Shown one piece after another: positions 1-10,210 of a DNA stretch of 64,000 nucleotides; within the stretch, counting starts at the first letter, position 1, and each line of letters opens with the position of its first letter. The translations under genes and the position numbers were made by a program. Below the pieces are notes generated by a model. That model ran no database searches, was not told where the DNA came from, and saw nothing but the letters and a program-made list of their open reading frames with translations. Source of the stretch: an uncultured Methanoregula sp. (lineage in GTDB: Archaea > Halobacteriota > Methanomicrobia > Methanomicrobiales > Methanospirillaceae); NCBI RefSeq assembly GCF_963662735.1, contig NZ_OY759744.1, forward strand, positions 1,840,153 to 1,904,152. The letters are read 5' to 3'.

Positions 1-2
1 TC

Positions 3-1358
3 AGGAACGGTCATCTTTCGGCCCGGCTGAATATCCGTCGTAAAGATGAGATTGGTGTCATGTCCGCGACCATGGATGAATTTGCCGATGATCTCCAGAC
101 AAATGTCGTGGGGGGCATCAAGAAGATCGCAAATGGTGAGTATATCGAACGTTTCTCGGAGCCCGTGGATGATCGCGATGAGATCCGGCCGGCCCTCAAG
201 ATGATGGTCGATTCCCTGGACCACCTCCATAAAGAGACGATCAAGCTAACCGATGCTGCACGGGCCGGAGACCTGTCGGTGCGGGGAGATGAGACTGCAT
301 TCCGTGGCGGGTACAGGATGATTATCGCCGGTTTCAACAAGACCCTTGAGACCATTACAGAACCGGTGAATGAGGCCATGCGTCTTGCACGGTTTTATGC
401 CTCCGGTGACCTTACCGCGCGGTTCGACGAGAAGATACCGGTAGCCGGTGAATTTGTCGCGTACCGCGATGCGCTCAATACCATCGGGATCGAGCTCCAG
501 CGCCTGATGAAACTGATCAACGAAGAACTCTATGAAGGGATCTCGGTCCTGTCCTCTGCCTCAAGTGAGATCCTGACGGTTACCACCCAGCTGTCCTCGG
601 CGAGTTCACAGACCGCAACAACCGTGAACGAGACTTCCGATACGGTAGAAAGCGTCCGGACAAAGACCGATCTCATTAACCAGAAGACAAAGGAGGTTTC
701 CGAGAAAGCGGTGAATGCACTCAATGATTCCGTTGACGGGCAGAAATCCGTACAGGAAATCCTCGATGGCATGAATCATATCCAGCGGCAGATGGATATG
801 ATCGGCATGAATGTTATCAAACTCTCCGAACAGAGCCAGGCAATCGGTGAGATCATTGCAACTGTCACCGATATCTCCGAACAGTCCAACCTGCTCGCCG
901 TGAATGCCTCGATCGAGGCAGCAAAGGCCGGTGAATTCGGCAAGGGCTTTGCCGTTGTAGCCCACGAGATCCATAACCTTGCCGAGCAGTCCAAGCAGGC
1001 AACCGCCAATATCCGGACCATCCTGACGGATATCCAGAGGGGTGTATCTTCCACCGTGGTCTCGACCGAGCGGGGGACACGTTCCGTAGCAGATGCGGTA
1101 CGCCTGACCAGCGACGCCCGTGAGGCGATCGAAGTACTCACACGTTCCACTGCGGAGTCTTCCCACCAGGCAATCGAGATTGCATCCTCTATCCACGAAC
1201 AGGCTGCCGGCATGGACCAGATCTCGCTTGCCATGGAAAAAATCCGCGATGCGGCGCAGAAGAACCTCGAGATCACCCAGAAAGCTGAGAAGACTGCAGA
1301 AGATCTGCACGAACTGGGTCTCCGGTTAAAGAAACTCACGGTGCAGTACCACGTGTGA
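3..1358 (+). CDS. Methyl-accepting chemotaxis protein, 5' end outside window
   Basis: The reading frame is open from the first bases of the window, so the true start lies upstream; 451 residues are visible. The first residues (RNGHLSARL, then DEIG) are the second half of a HAMP domain, followed by further HAMP-like linker repeats. The cytoplasmic signalling coiled coil follows, with its hairpin tip ([32 protein letters not shown]). This tip is where MCPs bind CheW-like domains and CheA. Any sensor domain or membrane segments would be upstream and cannot be seen. The stop overlaps the start of the next gene by 4 nt (GTGA), which indicates translational coupling to the CheA homologue. The family call is firm; the signal sensed is unknown. 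Confidence 0.93.
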   Translation, partial: RNGHLSARLNIRRKDEIGVMSATMDEFADDLQTNVVGGIKKIANGEYIERFSEPVDDRDEIRPALKMMVDSLDHLHKETIKLTDAARAGDLSVRGDETAFRGGYRMIIAGFNKTLETITEPVNEAMRLARFYASGDLTARFDEKIPVAGEFVAYRDALNTIGIELQRLMKLINEELYEGISVLSSASSEILTVTTQLSSASSQTATTVNETSDTVESVRTKTDLINQKTKEVSEKAVNALNDSVDGQKSVQEILDGMNHIQRQMDMIGMNVIKLSEQSQAIGEIIATVTDISEQSNLLAVNASIEAAKAGEFGKGFAVVAHEIHNLAEQSKQATANIRTILTDIQRGVSSTVVSTERGTRSVADAVRLTSDAREAIEVLTRSTAESSHQAIEIASSIHEQAAGMDQISLAMEKIRDAAQKNLEITQKAEKTAEDLHELGLRLKKLTVQYHV

Positions 1359-3760
1359 GTATGCCTTCCATGACAGGACCGGATGCTGAGTTTGAAAAAC
1401 GGCTTCTTGCCACGTTTCGCGACGAAGCCGAAGAACATCTCGGCACAATGGTGGCCCTGCTCCTTGAGCTGGAGAGCTCAGGCGCTGCAGCGGATCCGGC
1501 TGTGATCGAACGGATCTACCGGATAACCCACAGCCTGAAAGGTGCGGCCCGGGCAGTCAGCCAGAAAGAAATCGAATCTGTCTGCCAGAACCTTGAGAAT
1601 GTTTTTTCCCGGATGAAAAAAGGGACATTTGTCCCGGACGCAGAAGCGTTCGATCTCTTTCACCAGGCAATAACGGCAGTGCAGGGTCTTCTCCCGGGAG
1701 AGAAGCCACCCGGTGTTTCCACGGTGGGGATTGTATCAGCACTCCGGGCCCTTACCGGCAAGGAACCTGCGCCCGGATCAGCATTGCCGGTTGCAGGGAT
1801 GCCCCCCTTACCCGGGGACTTCGGATCGGTACAAAAAAAGAGTGAAGTTCCGCACCCGGTAGATATACCAAAGATCCCAAGCACATCCCCGCGGGATACA
1901 TCCCATCAGGAAATCGTCCCTCCCTCATCCCTATCTGGAATTACTGCCCGGTCAGGAGTCGAGAGCGGAACGGTGCGGATTGCCGCCCACAAGCTCGACC
2001 GGCTCATTGCCGGCTCTGACGATCTTCTTACAACCCGCCTTTTCATCACGCACCGTATGCGGGAGCTTGAAGAAATGATGGGTCGCTTTGCGCTCTGGAG
2101 ATGGAACCAGACCCTTGTCTCCTCGGACCTTTACCTGATCCGCGAAACCATATCCGGTGTCCGCAGGACAAACCTCCCGCCCGATCTCGTCCTGCCCCTC
2201 CAGCGGCTGGTAGAATTCCTGGACTATGATCGGGATTTTTTCACGCATCTCCAGCACGATCTTGCAGCGCATATCCGGGCAACTGAACGGGATCGGTCGG
2301 CACTGGAAACCAGCACTTCGGAGATTTCCGACCTGATCCACGACGCCGTACTGCTGCCGGTATCGAGCATACTCACCTCGTTTCCCGGGCTGGTCCGGGA
2401 ATATTCGCGGAGTACCGGTAAGCAGGTCGAACTGGTTACTGAAGGTGCTGATATCGAGGTTGACCGCCGAATTCTCGATGCCCTCAAGGATCCCCTCATG
2501 CACCTGGTGTATAACAGCATCGACCACGGGATCGAGTACCCGGATATCCGGGAAGCCCAGAATAAACCTGGACGGGGCAGGGTAATGATCAGGATAGTTC
2601 CCCTGTCGGGAGGAAAGGTTGGCATCGAAGTGAGCGATGACGGGACCGGTATCGATGGCAGTATAATCCGGAACACCGCCGTCCGGACCGGTCTTATAAC
2701 GGAGCGGGAAGAATCCCGGCTCACGGATACCGAAGCAGTCTGGCTTATCTTCCGTTCCGGTCTTTCAACAAGCCAGAACGTTACGGAAATTTCCGGCAGG
2801 GGACTGGGTCTTGCCATTGTTGAGGACACCGTCACCCGTCTCGGGGGTTATGTGACGGTTATGTCTGATGTCGGGAAGGGAACACGTATCATCATGCATG
2901 TCCCGGTGAGACTGGTGACCTTCCGGGGCGTTGTGGTCCGTTCAGGGAACCGGGTGTATGTTCTGCCCATGCAGCAGGTCCGGCAGGTTCTCCGCATCAG
3001 GGAAGATACGATCGTTGTTCAGGGAAACCGGCCGGTGCTTCCCTTCCATGATGAGATGATCCGGGTATTCCACCTTTCCGACATTCTTTCAACTCCCCAT
3101 CCCAGGATTGCATCCGCAGGGGATACAACGGTCTCCGTCGTCATAATCGCGTATGGTGCAGGCCAGGCTGCCTGCATCGTTGACGAGGTAATTCGGGTCC
3201 AGGAGATTGTGGTCCGGCCCCTGGGTAGCCAGCTCCGACGGGTGAGGCGGATTGCCGGCGCCGCAATCCTCGGGGATGGGGGAGTAGCCCTCGTTCTTGA
3301 TACACCTGACCTTATCCAGGAAGCCCTGAAGACTGCGGACACTCCTGCCCGGGTTTCGTATACGAATCAGGCCGCACCGCGTATCCTGGTGGTTGAAGAT
3401 TCCGTTACATCACGGACATTCCTGCAGATGGTTCTTGAACAGGATAGCTACCGGATTGATACTGCGACCGATGGAATGCAGGCATTCGGAATGCTTAAAG
3501 AGCACAAATTCGATATGGTTGTTTCAGATATCGATATGCCCCGGATGAATGGTTTTACCTTAACTGAAAAAATCCGGGCTGATAACCGGCTCTCATCGAT
3601 TCCGGTGATCCTTGTAACTTCGCTCGATTCCCGAAAAGACGAGGAACATGGGATTGCGATCGGGGCTGATGCATATGTTGTAAAGAGTGGGTTTGAAAAA
3701 AATAACCTGCGAACTATTGTCAGGAACCTGTTAATAAAATACCGGCAAACCGGCCGGTAA
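1355..3760 (+). CDS. cheA: CheA-type histidine kinase with C-terminal receiver domain
   Basis: An 801-residue hybrid chemosensory kinase. An N-terminal HPt domain carries the phospho-acceptor His at about residue 59 ([11 protein letters not shown]). A Pro/Ser-rich linker stands where the CheY/CheB-binding P2 domain would be, with no P2 recognised. Then come a dimerisation helix pair, the CheA-type ATPase (N box [10 protein letters not shown] near 386, DDGTGI near 425, GRGLGLAIV), a CheW-like domain (about 515-640) and a receiver domain with Asp near 724 (VVSDIDMP). The chosen start is GTG, overlapping the MCP stop; an ATG six bases later (1361) is an alternative. Receiver-bearing CheAs occur in pathways controlling development, pili or gene expression as well as swimming. 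No cheB, cheR, cheW, cheC or cheD is visible here. Confidence 0.93.
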   Translation: MSMPSMTGPDAEFEKRLLATFRDEAEEHLGTMVALLLELESSGAAADPAVIERIYRITHSLKGAARAVSQKEIESVCQNLENVFSRMKKGTFVPDAEAFDLFHQAITAVQGLLPGEKPPGVSTVGIVSALRALTGKEPAPGSALPVAGMPPLPGDFGSVQKKSEVPHPVDIPKIPSTSPRDTSHQEIVPPSSLSGITARSGVESGTVRIAAHKLDRLIAGSDDLLTTRLFITHRMRELEEMMGRFALWRWNQTLVSSDLYLIRETISGVRRTNLPPDLVLPLQRLVEFLDYDRDFFTHLQHDLAAHIRATERDRSALETSTSEISDLIHDAVLLPVSSILTSFPGLVREYSRSTGKQVELVTEGADIEVDRRILDALKDPLMHLVYNSIDHGIEYPDIREAQNKPGRGRVMIRIVPLSGGKVGIEVSDDGTGIDGSIIRNTAVRTGLITEREESRLTDTEAVWLIFRSGLSTSQNVTEISGRGLGLAIVEDTVTRLGGYVTVMSDVGKGTRIIMHVPVRLVTFRGVVVRSGNRVYVLPMQQVRQVLRIREDTIVVQGNRPVLPFHDEMIRVFHLSDILSTPHPRIASAGDTTVSVVIIAYGAGQAACIVDEVIRVQEIVVRPLGSQLRRVRRIAGAAILGDGGVALVLDTPDLIQEALKTADTPARVSYTNQAAPRILVVEDSVTSRTFLQMVLEQDSYRIDTATDGMQAFGMLKEHKFDMVVSDIDMPRMNGFTLTEKIRADNRLSSIPVILVTSLDSRKDEEHGIAIGADAYVVKSGFEKNNLRTIVRNLLIKYRQTGR

Positions 3761-3778
3761 CGCCATGGAAGATGCTGA

Positions 3779-5101
3779 ATGGAAACTCCAACCAACCGAA
3801 TGATAACGATCCTGCTTGTCGAGGACAGCCGCACACAGGCTGAATACCTCAGGCACATTCTTGAGAACGAAGGATACCGTGTCACGCTTGCCGACAACGG
3901 TTCTGATGCACTGGCACAGATAGCAAAAGACCGGCCGTCGATCATACTATCCGACATCGTTATGCCGGAAATGGATGGTTATGAGCTCTGTTCCCGGGTA
4001 AAGAAGAATCCCATGACAACTGCAATTCCGGTTATTCTTGTGACCCAGCTCTTCGATCCGGTTGATGTGATCAGGGGGCTGGAGTCCGGTGCGGACGATT
4101 TCATTATCAAACCTTTCAATCCCGAATATATCCAGTTACGGATCTGCAGCATCCTCAAAAACATGAAACGACCGGATCCGGATGGCCCCGGCCAGCCGCT
4201 CAACATCTCCCTTTTCGGTACAACCCATACCATCCCTGCAAGCAGGCTCCAGATCTTGAGCATCCTCCTCTCAACGTACGAAGTTGCCATCGGGAAAAAT
4301 GCGGAACTCGAAGAAGCCCGGGAGCGGCTCAATGCGGTCAACGAGCAGCTCCAAAAGGCAATCGCCGAGCTTAAACGGTCCAACACCCGGCTCGAGCAGG
4401 AAAACATCGAGCGCAGGAGAGTGGAAAAGGCTCTTGACGAGGCCAATAAAAAACTCAACCTCATGGCAAGTATCACCCGTCACGAGGTGATCAATCAGCT
4501 CAGCACCCAGCATGAGTCACTAGAATCCGCCCTTTCCCTGAGTTCAAACGATCCGGCCAGGGCATGGGAGCATGTTAAAAATGCAGCGCTCATTGCGACC
4601 CAGACCCTGAACTCGGTCCGGTTCACGGAAGATTACCAGAAAGTCGGGGTCAAGTCTCCCCAGTGGCAGGATCTCAATGCCATCATGGATACTGCGGGAA
4701 AGAACATATCTCACGATAAGATCGCTCTCCAAAACGAGATTCCACCGGGGACAGAGATCTATGCCGACCCCCTCATAAGGAAAGTATTCTGCAGCCTGAT
4801 TGAGAATACGACAAAATACGGGGAAAATGCCACGATTATCCGGTTCAGCGTACGCGTGGAAGGAATGGATACTATCCTCCTCTGTGAAGATGACGGGGCA
4901 GGTATCCCGTCAGATAAAAAAGAGCGAATCTTCAATTATGAATACGGCATGAATACCGGCCTTGGCCTCTTCCTGTCCCGGGAAATCCTGGCAATCACCT
5001 CTATAACCATCCGTGAAACCGGGATTGCGGGGGCAGGAGCACGGTTCGAACTACGGTGTCCCCCCGGGACTATCCGCAGTGCAGGGCGAAACCGTGAATG
5101 A
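3779..5101 (+). CDS. Response regulator-histidine kinase hybrid
   Basis: 440 residues. The N-terminal receiver domain (ILLVEDSRTQAE, phospho-Asp in ILSDIVMPEMDG, Lys in IIKPF) covers about residues 7-125. A long coiled coil rich in Glu, Arg and Lys follows (about 170-225). A kinase module then has the H-box ITRHEVINQL and a HATPase domain (N box LIENTTKYG, EDDGAGIP, GLGLFLSREI). It lies 18 nt after the cheA homologue and probably takes phosphate from, or competes with, that protein's receiver. It has no membrane segment, so it should be cytoplasmic. An ATG at 3797 is an alternative start just before the receiver fold. The order receiver, coiled coil, kinase is common in methanogens. Confidence 0.9.
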   Translation: METPTNRMITILLVEDSRTQAEYLRHILENEGYRVTLADNGSDALAQIAKDRPSIILSDIVMPEMDGYELCSRVKKNPMTTAIPVILVTQLFDPVDVIRGLESGADDFIIKPFNPEYIQLRICSILKNMKRPDPDGPGQPLNISLFGTTHTIPASRLQILSILLSTYEVAIGKNAELEEARERLNAVNEQLQKAIAELKRSNTRLEQENIERRRVEKALDEANKKLNLMASITRHEVINQLSTQHESLESALSLSSNDPARAWEHVKNAALIATQTLNSVRFTEDYQKVGVKSPQWQDLNAIMDTAGKNISHDKIALQNEIPPGTEIYADPLIRKVFCSLIENTTKYGENATIIRFSVRVEGMDTILLCEDDGAGIPSDKKERIFNYEYGMNTGLGLFLSREILAITSITIRETGIAGAGARFELRCPPGTIRSAGRNRE

Positions 5102-5272
5102 TCGTGTAGGGGATATGAACTCCCCCGTGGAACACGATTCACGAGGCCTGATCAGGGAACAAGAACTGTCCCGAGGGATAATGCATGACCTCTCTTTGAG
5201 GAGAATACCGTCATCTGCGGCAATCTTTTTGCACGTGAACAGCGAAAAAACGTTTACAGATCTTCCTTCATC

Positions 5273-6685
5273 ATGAAATTCCCCGGTTTTTCCCATAATG
5301 GCGATCCCGTTCACCTCAGACGAATTGGTCTGATTGTTGCACTGGCGGTGGTAACTCTCGGGGTAAATCTCTATGGCATGATGACCGGTCTCACCGCGGT
5401 CCTTCCCCACCTCCTTTATTTACCTGCGATCCTTGCATCGTACTGGTACCCCCGTCGCGGGATCCTGTTCTCTGCCGGCATAGCAGCCTGTTACGCCATC
5501 CTTGTTTTCCTGCTTTTACCCCTGACTGCGCTAACCGGGATCGAAACCATCACGCGCGTGGCCATCCTTGTTCTGGTTGGGGGCGTTGTCGCCCTCCTGT
5601 CCTGGAATCTTGCCGAGTCCGAACAAAAGCTCCAGGATATCATAGAATTCCTTCCCGATCCCGTCTTTGCTATAGATAACGAGGGAAAAGTGATTGCATG
5701 GAACCGGGCTGTTGAGGAGATAACCGGGAAACAAAAAGCCGGGATGCTGGGCCGGGGTAATTATGAATATTCCCTTGGGTTCTACAACGAACGGCGCCCG
5801 ATGCTGGCTGGCCTGATCGTAAAAAATGAGGAAAAAATCCTGGATAAATATCCGTCCGTCCACCGTGAATCCCGGCGACTTGTATCGGAATCGTTTCTTC
5901 CGCATTTTCATGGGGGCCGGGGAGCACACTTGCGCTTTTCTGCAACCGCTCTCCTGGACACTCACGGGAATATTACCGGGGCTATCGAATCCGTCCGGGA
6001 TATCTCCGACCGGGTGATGACCGAATCCGCTCTCCGGAACGCAGGAAACCGGCTTAATACCCTTTCCGGGATTCTCCGTCACGATATGTCCCGGATAATC
6101 GCCGGCATGTACGGCCAGCTCAGGCTTGGCGTGATGAAATTCCATGATCCCGATGTTATTGCATTTATCGCTGCTATCAAGGAATCCACCGGTAATCTCA
6201 AGCACCAGATCGACATATCCCGGGAATTCCGGGATATAGGTACAGCACCCCCGGCCTGGCTTTCCGTGCAGCAGGCGGTTTTTGAGGCGGCGGGCCCGTT
6301 GGATCTTGGGAAGATTACCCTGAATGTCTGGACCGAGCGGCTCGAAGTCTTCTCCGACCCCCACCTGCCAACGGTCTTTTATCACCTTCTCCACAATGCC
6401 CTCAAAGAGGCTACTGGTGTAACGAAAGTGATCATTACCTACCATATCCGCGAGGACGGCTGCGCAATCATTGTCGAGGATAATGGTATCGGTATTCCGG
6501 ATGCCGCAAAAAAACAGCTGTTCCTCCAGAGAGAAGACAGTTACGGACGCGGACTGTTCCTTTCCTATGAGATCCTTTCCATCACCGGGATGAGCCTCAG
6601 CGAGACCGGTACATACACGAAAGGCGCCCGTTTTGAAATCTTAATTCCCTCTGAAGGATACCGGGTTACCGGGATGGTGGCGTGA
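5273..6685 (+). CDS. Membrane PAS-domain sensor histidine kinase
   Basis: 470 residues. Three or four hydrophobic segments occupy about residues 18-112 and have the look of a small integral-membrane sensor. A PAS domain follows (IIEFLPDPVFAIDNEGKVIAWN, about 118-245), then an H-box (ILRHDMSRII) and a HATPase domain (N box LLHNALKEA, VEDNGIGIP, GRGLFLSYEI). It follows a 171-nt gap in which I see no gene. The stop overlaps the next gene's GTG start by 4 nt, so the acetyltransferase downstream is probably co-translated. The C-terminal kinase resembles that of the preceding receiver-kinase, suggesting the two derive from one family expansion. The ligand is unknown. Confidence 0.88.
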   Translation: MKFPGFSHNGDPVHLRRIGLIVALAVVTLGVNLYGMMTGLTAVLPHLLYLPAILASYWYPRRGILFSAGIAACYAILVFLLLPLTALTGIETITRVAILVLVGGVVALLSWNLAESEQKLQDIIEFLPDPVFAIDNEGKVIAWNRAVEEITGKQKAGMLGRGNYEYSLGFYNERRPMLAGLIVKNEEKILDKYPSVHRESRRLVSESFLPHFHGGRGAHLRFSATALLDTHGNITGAIESVRDISDRVMTESALRNAGNRLNTLSGILRHDMSRIIAGMYGQLRLGVMKFHDPDVIAFIAAIKESTGNLKHQIDISREFRDIGTAPPAWLSVQQAVFEAAGPLDLGKITLNVWTERLEVFSDPHLPTVFYHLLHNALKEATGVTKVIITYHIREDGCAIIVEDNGIGIPDAAKKQLFLQREDSYGRGLFLSYEILSITGMSLSETGTYTKGARFEILIPSEGYRVTGMVA

Positions 6686-7179
6686 ATACCATGGATCACG
6701 TGAAACCTGGTTCCGGATCCGGGCCGGTGATTGCGGCATGTACTGTACGCGAACTCCGGGTGGAAGAGTTCAGCGTTGCCAACGAGATCTGGAAAGACTA
6801 CCACGAGACAAAGGGCGATCCGGGCCTGGACCGGATCTTTGCGGTATTCTCCGGTACAATGATCTTATCCCTTGCCCGGTGCAGGCGGCATCCTGACGGA
6901 CTTGAAGTGGACGGGATATTCACCCCGGAGAGCCATCGCGGGAATGGATATTCACGGATGGTTGTGGGTGCTCTTGTTGAAGCGTGCCACAACGACGATC
7001 TCTTCATGTATGCAGTCCGGCATCTTGTCGGGTTCTATGCCGGGTTTGGCTTTGAACCGATCGTGGAAACGGATCTTCCCGATGTAATACGGGAGCGGTA
7101 TACCTGGGCAGCGGGAAACCTCGAAGGTGCAGAGGTCCAGCCTATGCGCCGGAAAGCCGGCCTGCACGACATTATGTAA
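6682..7179 (+). CDS. GNAT-family N-acetyltransferase
   Basis: 165 residues. The acetyl-CoA binding loop is visible as HRGNGYSRMVVGALVEA after the beta strand LEVDGIFTP, and the late strand-helix FYAGFGFEPI is typical of the fold. The GTG start overlaps the stop of the sensor kinase (GTGA); an ATG three codons in (6691) could also serve. It is a clear paralogue of the minus-strand protein at 13152-13820: both share the D.LFAVF core, GLEVD, YGSFGF/YAGFGF, a late D..R.R....GNL and a C-terminal PMRR. The substrate is unknown; position at the end of a signalling operon suggests a role in, or control by, that pathway. Confidence 0.85.
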   Translation: MNTMDHVKPGSGSGPVIAACTVRELRVEEFSVANEIWKDYHETKGDPGLDRIFAVFSGTMILSLARCRRHPDGLEVDGIFTPESHRGNGYSRMVVGALVEACHNDDLFMYAVRHLVGFYAGFGFEPIVETDLPDVIRERYTWAAGNLEGAEVQPMRRKAGLHDIM

Positions 7180-7246
7180 TCTGATGCAGGGCAGGGCCTG
7201 TCCCGCTTCCGTCGGATCTTGAAAAGTGGAATGGCCGGATTGTATT

Positions 7247-7708
7247 TTATTTCCATCCGAAGAGTGGAATCATCGGCTTCATGGGATCATAACTCTCATG
7301 GCTGGATGACAACTGGTACGATCGGCTGAATGCCCCGCCCTTGTCGTTCTCAAACGTGATTACGATTTTCACTTCACCAGCCATTTTTTCCAGGTGATGT
7401 ACCGATGACATATCCGGTTGCAGGGAGTCCAGGTCGTACTCAATATTTTCCGGAACAACCGCTACATGGATTTTTAGTGCAGGGGCATTCCCTGAATTCC
7501 GGATGGCGATCCCCTTTGCATCGTCGGTGAGTTCCGCCACAACGTCAGGGAGGGATACACTGTCCTGCATGATGATGACCGACATGATAAGGGCAATGAG
7601 GAGAATAAAGACGATACCGGCGGCATAGATATTGATGAAGAAAACTACAATGGTGATAAGAAGCCCTGCAATGATCAGGACCCGGGTCTTATAATCCATA
7701 GTGACCAT
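7247..7708 (-). CDS. Small membrane-anchored protein, function unknown
   Basis: 153 residues. Two closely spaced hydrophobic segments (about residues 10-48, VLIIAGLLITIVVFFI and GIVFILLIALIMSVII) anchor a soluble domain of about 100 residues, probably beta-rich (GIAIRNSGNAPALKIHVAV, EVKIVITFENDKG). The soluble part resembles the immunoglobulin-like domains found in many archaeal surface proteins, but I do not recognise a family. It converges with the acetyltransferase operon and lies downstream of the deacetylase gene on the same strand. ATG 7708 and ATG 7699 are both possible starts. Confidence 0.6.
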   Translation of the reverse strand: MVTMDYKTRVLIIAGLLITIVVFFINIYAAGIVFILLIALIMSVIIMQDSVSLPDVVAELTDDAKGIAIRNSGNAPALKIHVAVVPENIEYDLDSLQPDMSSVHHLEKMAGEVKIVITFENDKGGAFSRSYQLSSSHESYDPMKPMIPLFGWK

Positions 7709-7794
7709 TGTGCGCTGCGGTTTTTGTGTTTAACGGTTTGATAACCGGATATTCCGAGGGATGTTCCGAAATACCGGATAAGAGGCTCTCCTCG

Positions 7795-8841
7795 TTATTC
7801 CGGTAACTGGTGCAGTTTTTTTAAGAGTGCGACCGTCTCCATGGTATTCTTTCCCGGGGAGCCGCTGATATCTGCCTCCGGGGCGTTTCCCTTGAGGACA
7901 CTGAATATGCTGCTCACCGATGCGCCAAGGGACGGCCCGTATCCGCCTTCGAGAACGAGTGCCATCGGGCAGTCAGCAGCCTCCAGGACAAGGCTGGTGA
8001 GGAGCCCGATATCGGCAGGAGCGAGTTTCATTGATCCGTGCGGGTCATCAGCAAGGATATCCTGTCCTGCAGAGATAATCACGAGATCTGGTCTGAACCT
8101 TCTCATTGAGGGGGCAAATATCTCTGAGAAGACGAGTGCATAATCCGCGATGCCGGAGTTCCGAACGAGCGGGGCATTGATGGTAAAACCTTTCCCGGCA
8201 CCGCTGCCCGTTTCCTCAAGGAACCCCGTGTGAGGGAAAAAGTCTTTCTGGTGGACGGAGCAGTAGAGCACACGATTGTCTGAATAGAAAATATTCTGCG
8301 TACCATTGCCGTGGTGGGCATCCCAGTCAATGATCGCCACCCGGTCAACTGCGTTCAGTGCATCTGCTGCCGCTACTGCTGCATTATTCAGGAGACAGAA
8401 TCCCATAGCCCGATCTGCTTCGGCATGGTGGCCCGGGGGTCTGACGAGAGCAAAGCACCGTTCCCCGCGAAGGGCATATTCAACCGCTGCAACTGATGAT
8501 CCGGCAGCGAACGTTGCTACCTCATACGAACAGGGGTTTATGTAGGTGTTTGGATCGAGATACCCGGACACGAACTGGTTGTTCTCGAAATATCCTCCGA
8601 CATACACATGTTCGCCGGCAACAGAAAAATCAAAGTGCTGCAGGCACTGGCGCTCAAGCCATGTGAGGTAACCCGGTACATGGACCCGTTCCAGCTGGGG
8701 GCGGGTTGCCTGCACGGGTTCATGGATTGGGATGCCGGCAGGCAGATCTTCCATGATGGAGAGGAGCCGGTCATGACATTCAGCATGACCTACACAATCG
8801 TGGTTCTTGAATATGGGGCCGGTAATTGCAGAAACATTCAT
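7795..8841 (-). CDS. Histone deacetylase family (HdaH/AcuC-like) amidohydrolase
   Basis: Zn-dependent deacetylase of the HDAC/AcuC/acetylpolyamine amidohydrolase superfamily, about 348 residues. The motifs are all present: RPPGHHA, DWDAHHGNGTQNIF (the zinc Asp and His ligands), SAGQD (third metal ligand Asp) and the catalytic-tyrosine region LEGGYG. The chosen start MNVSAITGPIF aligns with the usual N-terminus of the family and follows a GGGGAT Shine-Dalgarno-like sequence; an in-frame ATG at 8880 would add 13 residues. Archaeal members may remove acetyl groups from protein lysines or small amines. Two GNAT acetyltransferases lie within 6 kb, but no operon links them. Confidence 0.9.
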   Translation of the reverse strand: MNVSAITGPIFKNHDCVGHAECHDRLLSIMEDLPAGIPIHEPVQATRPQLERVHVPGYLTWLERQCLQHFDFSVAGEHVYVGGYFENNQFVSGYLDPNTYINPCSYEVATFAAGSSVAAVEYALRGERCFALVRPPGHHAEADRAMGFCLLNNAAVAAADALNAVDRVAIIDWDAHHGNGTQNIFYSDNRVLYCSVHQKDFFPHTGFLEETGSGAGKGFTINAPLVRNSGIADYALVFSEIFAPSMRRFRPDLVIISAGQDILADDPHGSMKLAPADIGLLTSLVLEAADCPMALVLEGGYGPSLGASVSSIFSVLKGNAPEADISGSPGKNTMETVALLKKLHQLPE

Positions 8842-9118
8842 TGGCTGGCGATCCCCGGTGATTCGGTAATATGTATCCATATCTCACAGATTATGAACAT
8901 TGTGAAATCTCCTCCCTGCTTATCAATTTTTCATGATGTTTCTATTTCGTTCCTGTCTCTTCCATCGAAGTTTTTTCGGGGGCCTAACCCCCCTCGTACC
9001 GTCTTGAACCGGGGTATTTTTGCCATGCGCGTTAATGCCTTCATTTAAAGACTTCGATAACCGGAAAGGCTTTAAAGCCCTTTTGGGGTGTGGGGCAGGT
9101 AACCGGAAATGATGAAAA
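8842..9118. other. Intergenic region between deacetylase and fdhC promoter
   Basis: No gene recognised. Apart from a 12-bp palindrome at 9068-9079, listed separately, it holds only promoter-like AT-rich stretches for the divergent deacetylase gene near 8850-8930. The one open frame here runs through from the antisense side of the deacetylase and has no homology I can recognise. Confidence 0.4.
9068..9079. promoter_or_regulatory. Palindromic candidate operator upstream of fdhC
   Basis: GGCTTTAAAGCC is a perfect 12-bp palindrome about 40 bp before the fdhC TATA box, a usual place for an archaeal activator or repressor site. The binding protein is not known. Confidence 0.35.
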
Positions 9119-9129
9119 TTTATATAAAG
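9119..9129 (+). promoter_or_regulatory. fdhC TATA box
   Basis: TTTATATAAAG matches the archaeal TATA consensus. With the usual spacing of about 25 bp, transcription would start near 9150 and give a leader of about 155 nt before fdhC, long for an archaeon. Confidence 0.6.
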
Positions 9130-9245
9130 TAAATAACCATTGGCTCGACGTCAATCTGCGCTTTTTTACCCATGGGCCCTGGAATCCACTCTGACGGCGA
9201 TCAATTCGAAAATTATTAATAACTCCTTACAGAAGTTTTCATTGG

Positions 9246-9302
9246 CCTATACGAGATTCGTATTATTGTCGCTGGTATAGGTGAATGATTCAGAGGTGTG
9301 TA
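9246..9302 (+). promoter_or_regulatory. fdhC leader hairpin and shared leader motif with RBS
   Basis: CCTATAC (9246-9252) pairs with GTATAGG (9275-9281), and a smaller ACGA/TCGT pair sits inside the loop. Just after comes GATTCAGAGGTGTGTA (9287-9302), whose AGAGGTG part is a good ribosome site 8-10 nt before the fdhC ATG at 9308. The same 16 bases recur at 11770, and shorter forms precede the carbonic anhydrase and fdhA. Confidence 0.5.
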
Positions 9303-9307
9303 AAAAA

Positions 9308-10186
9308 ATGGTTTTTCATCCGCCGGTAGCAATAACTGCAAAGGCAGGAGATGCAGGTAAGTACAAGGTTGGCTTACCCGCCTGGAACATGGTTCTTCGT
9401 GGATTCATGTCGGGTGCATACATTGCCATGGGTGCAGCTCTTGCAACAGTTTGTTCGACAGGAATTATGGCAAGTGATGCCGCACTGCGGTACGGTACGG
9501 CAAGTCCTGGTTTTGCCCAGCTGATTCTGGGAGCCGTTTTCCCGGTAGGGCTTATCATCACCGTTCTTACGGGTGCTGAGCTCTTCACGGGCGACGCAAT
9601 GCTCGCTCCGATGGCAGCATTCATCCACAAGGTCACCTGGATGCAGGTCATCAACCTGTGGATTTTCGTCTATATCGGGAACTTCATCGGGTCAGTAGTC
9701 TTTGCATACATCTGTGCAAACGGACCGTTTGTTTCCTTCGACGCAGCTGGTGTCGGAACGGTCACCGCATTCGGAACACGGGCGATAGCGATCGCGGCAG
9801 CAAAGTGCAGTTATGTCGGCATGATGGGATTCTATTCGGCATTCCTCAAGGGCATTGCCTGCAACTGGCTTGTCAACCTCGCCATCCTGCTCGGGATCTG
9901 TGCGGATGATGCAGTTGGCAAATTCTTCGGTATCTGGTTCCCGATCATGGCCTTCGTTTCCAGCGGGTTCGAACACTCGGTTGCAAACATGTACTTTATC
10001 CCGGCGGGTATCTTCACCCAGGGATTCATTACCGACCCCACCAAGATCACTGCCAGTGTGAACTGGGTAACAATGTGGACGTCCAACGTCATACCGGTAA
10101 CAATCGGTAACATTGTCGGAGGACTGTTCTTCGTTGGAATTATCTACTGGGTTGCGTTCAGGAAAGAGATCGCAGCACTGAAGTAG
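9308..10186 (+). CDS. fdhC: Formate channel/transporter FdhC (FNT family)
   Basis: 292 residues, usual for formate/nitrite transporters, with about six membrane segments and short ends. The FNT pattern is clear: an early half-helix region (RGFMSGAYIAMGAAL), VLTGAELFTGDAM, then KGIACNWLVNLAI and GFEHSVANMYFIP. It should move formate (or formic acid) across the membrane for the formate dehydrogenase encoded 6 kb away. ATG 9308 is chosen because AGAGGTG lies at ribosome-site distance; a GTG at 9281 would place that site inside the gene. The N-terminus MVFHPPVAIT fits methanogen FdhC proteins. Downstream follow a membrane OB-fold protein (24 nt gap) and an unknown membrane protein, probably the same operon. 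Confidence 0.95.
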   Translation: MVFHPPVAITAKAGDAGKYKVGLPAWNMVLRGFMSGAYIAMGAALATVCSTGIMASDAALRYGTASPGFAQLILGAVFPVGLIITVLTGAELFTGDAMLAPMAAFIHKVTWMQVINLWIFVYIGNFIGSVVFAYICANGPFVSFDAAGVGTVTAFGTRAIAIAAAKCSYVGMMGFYSAFLKGIACNWLVNLAILLGICADDAVGKFFGIWFPIMAFVSSGFEHSVANMYFIPAGIFTQGFITDPTKITASVNWVTMWTSNVIPVTIGNIVGGLFFVGIIYWVAFRKEIAALK

Positions 10187-10210
10187 ACAAACACCCTACA
10201 ATTTTTTTCA

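Noticed and set aside
5013..5276. 87-codon open frame between two kinase genes
   Set aside because: Overlaps the end of the receiver-kinase, has no ribosome site and no family features.
9172..9219. 15-codon upstream open frame in the fdhC leader
   Set aside because: No ribosome site before it and no reason to think it is translated.
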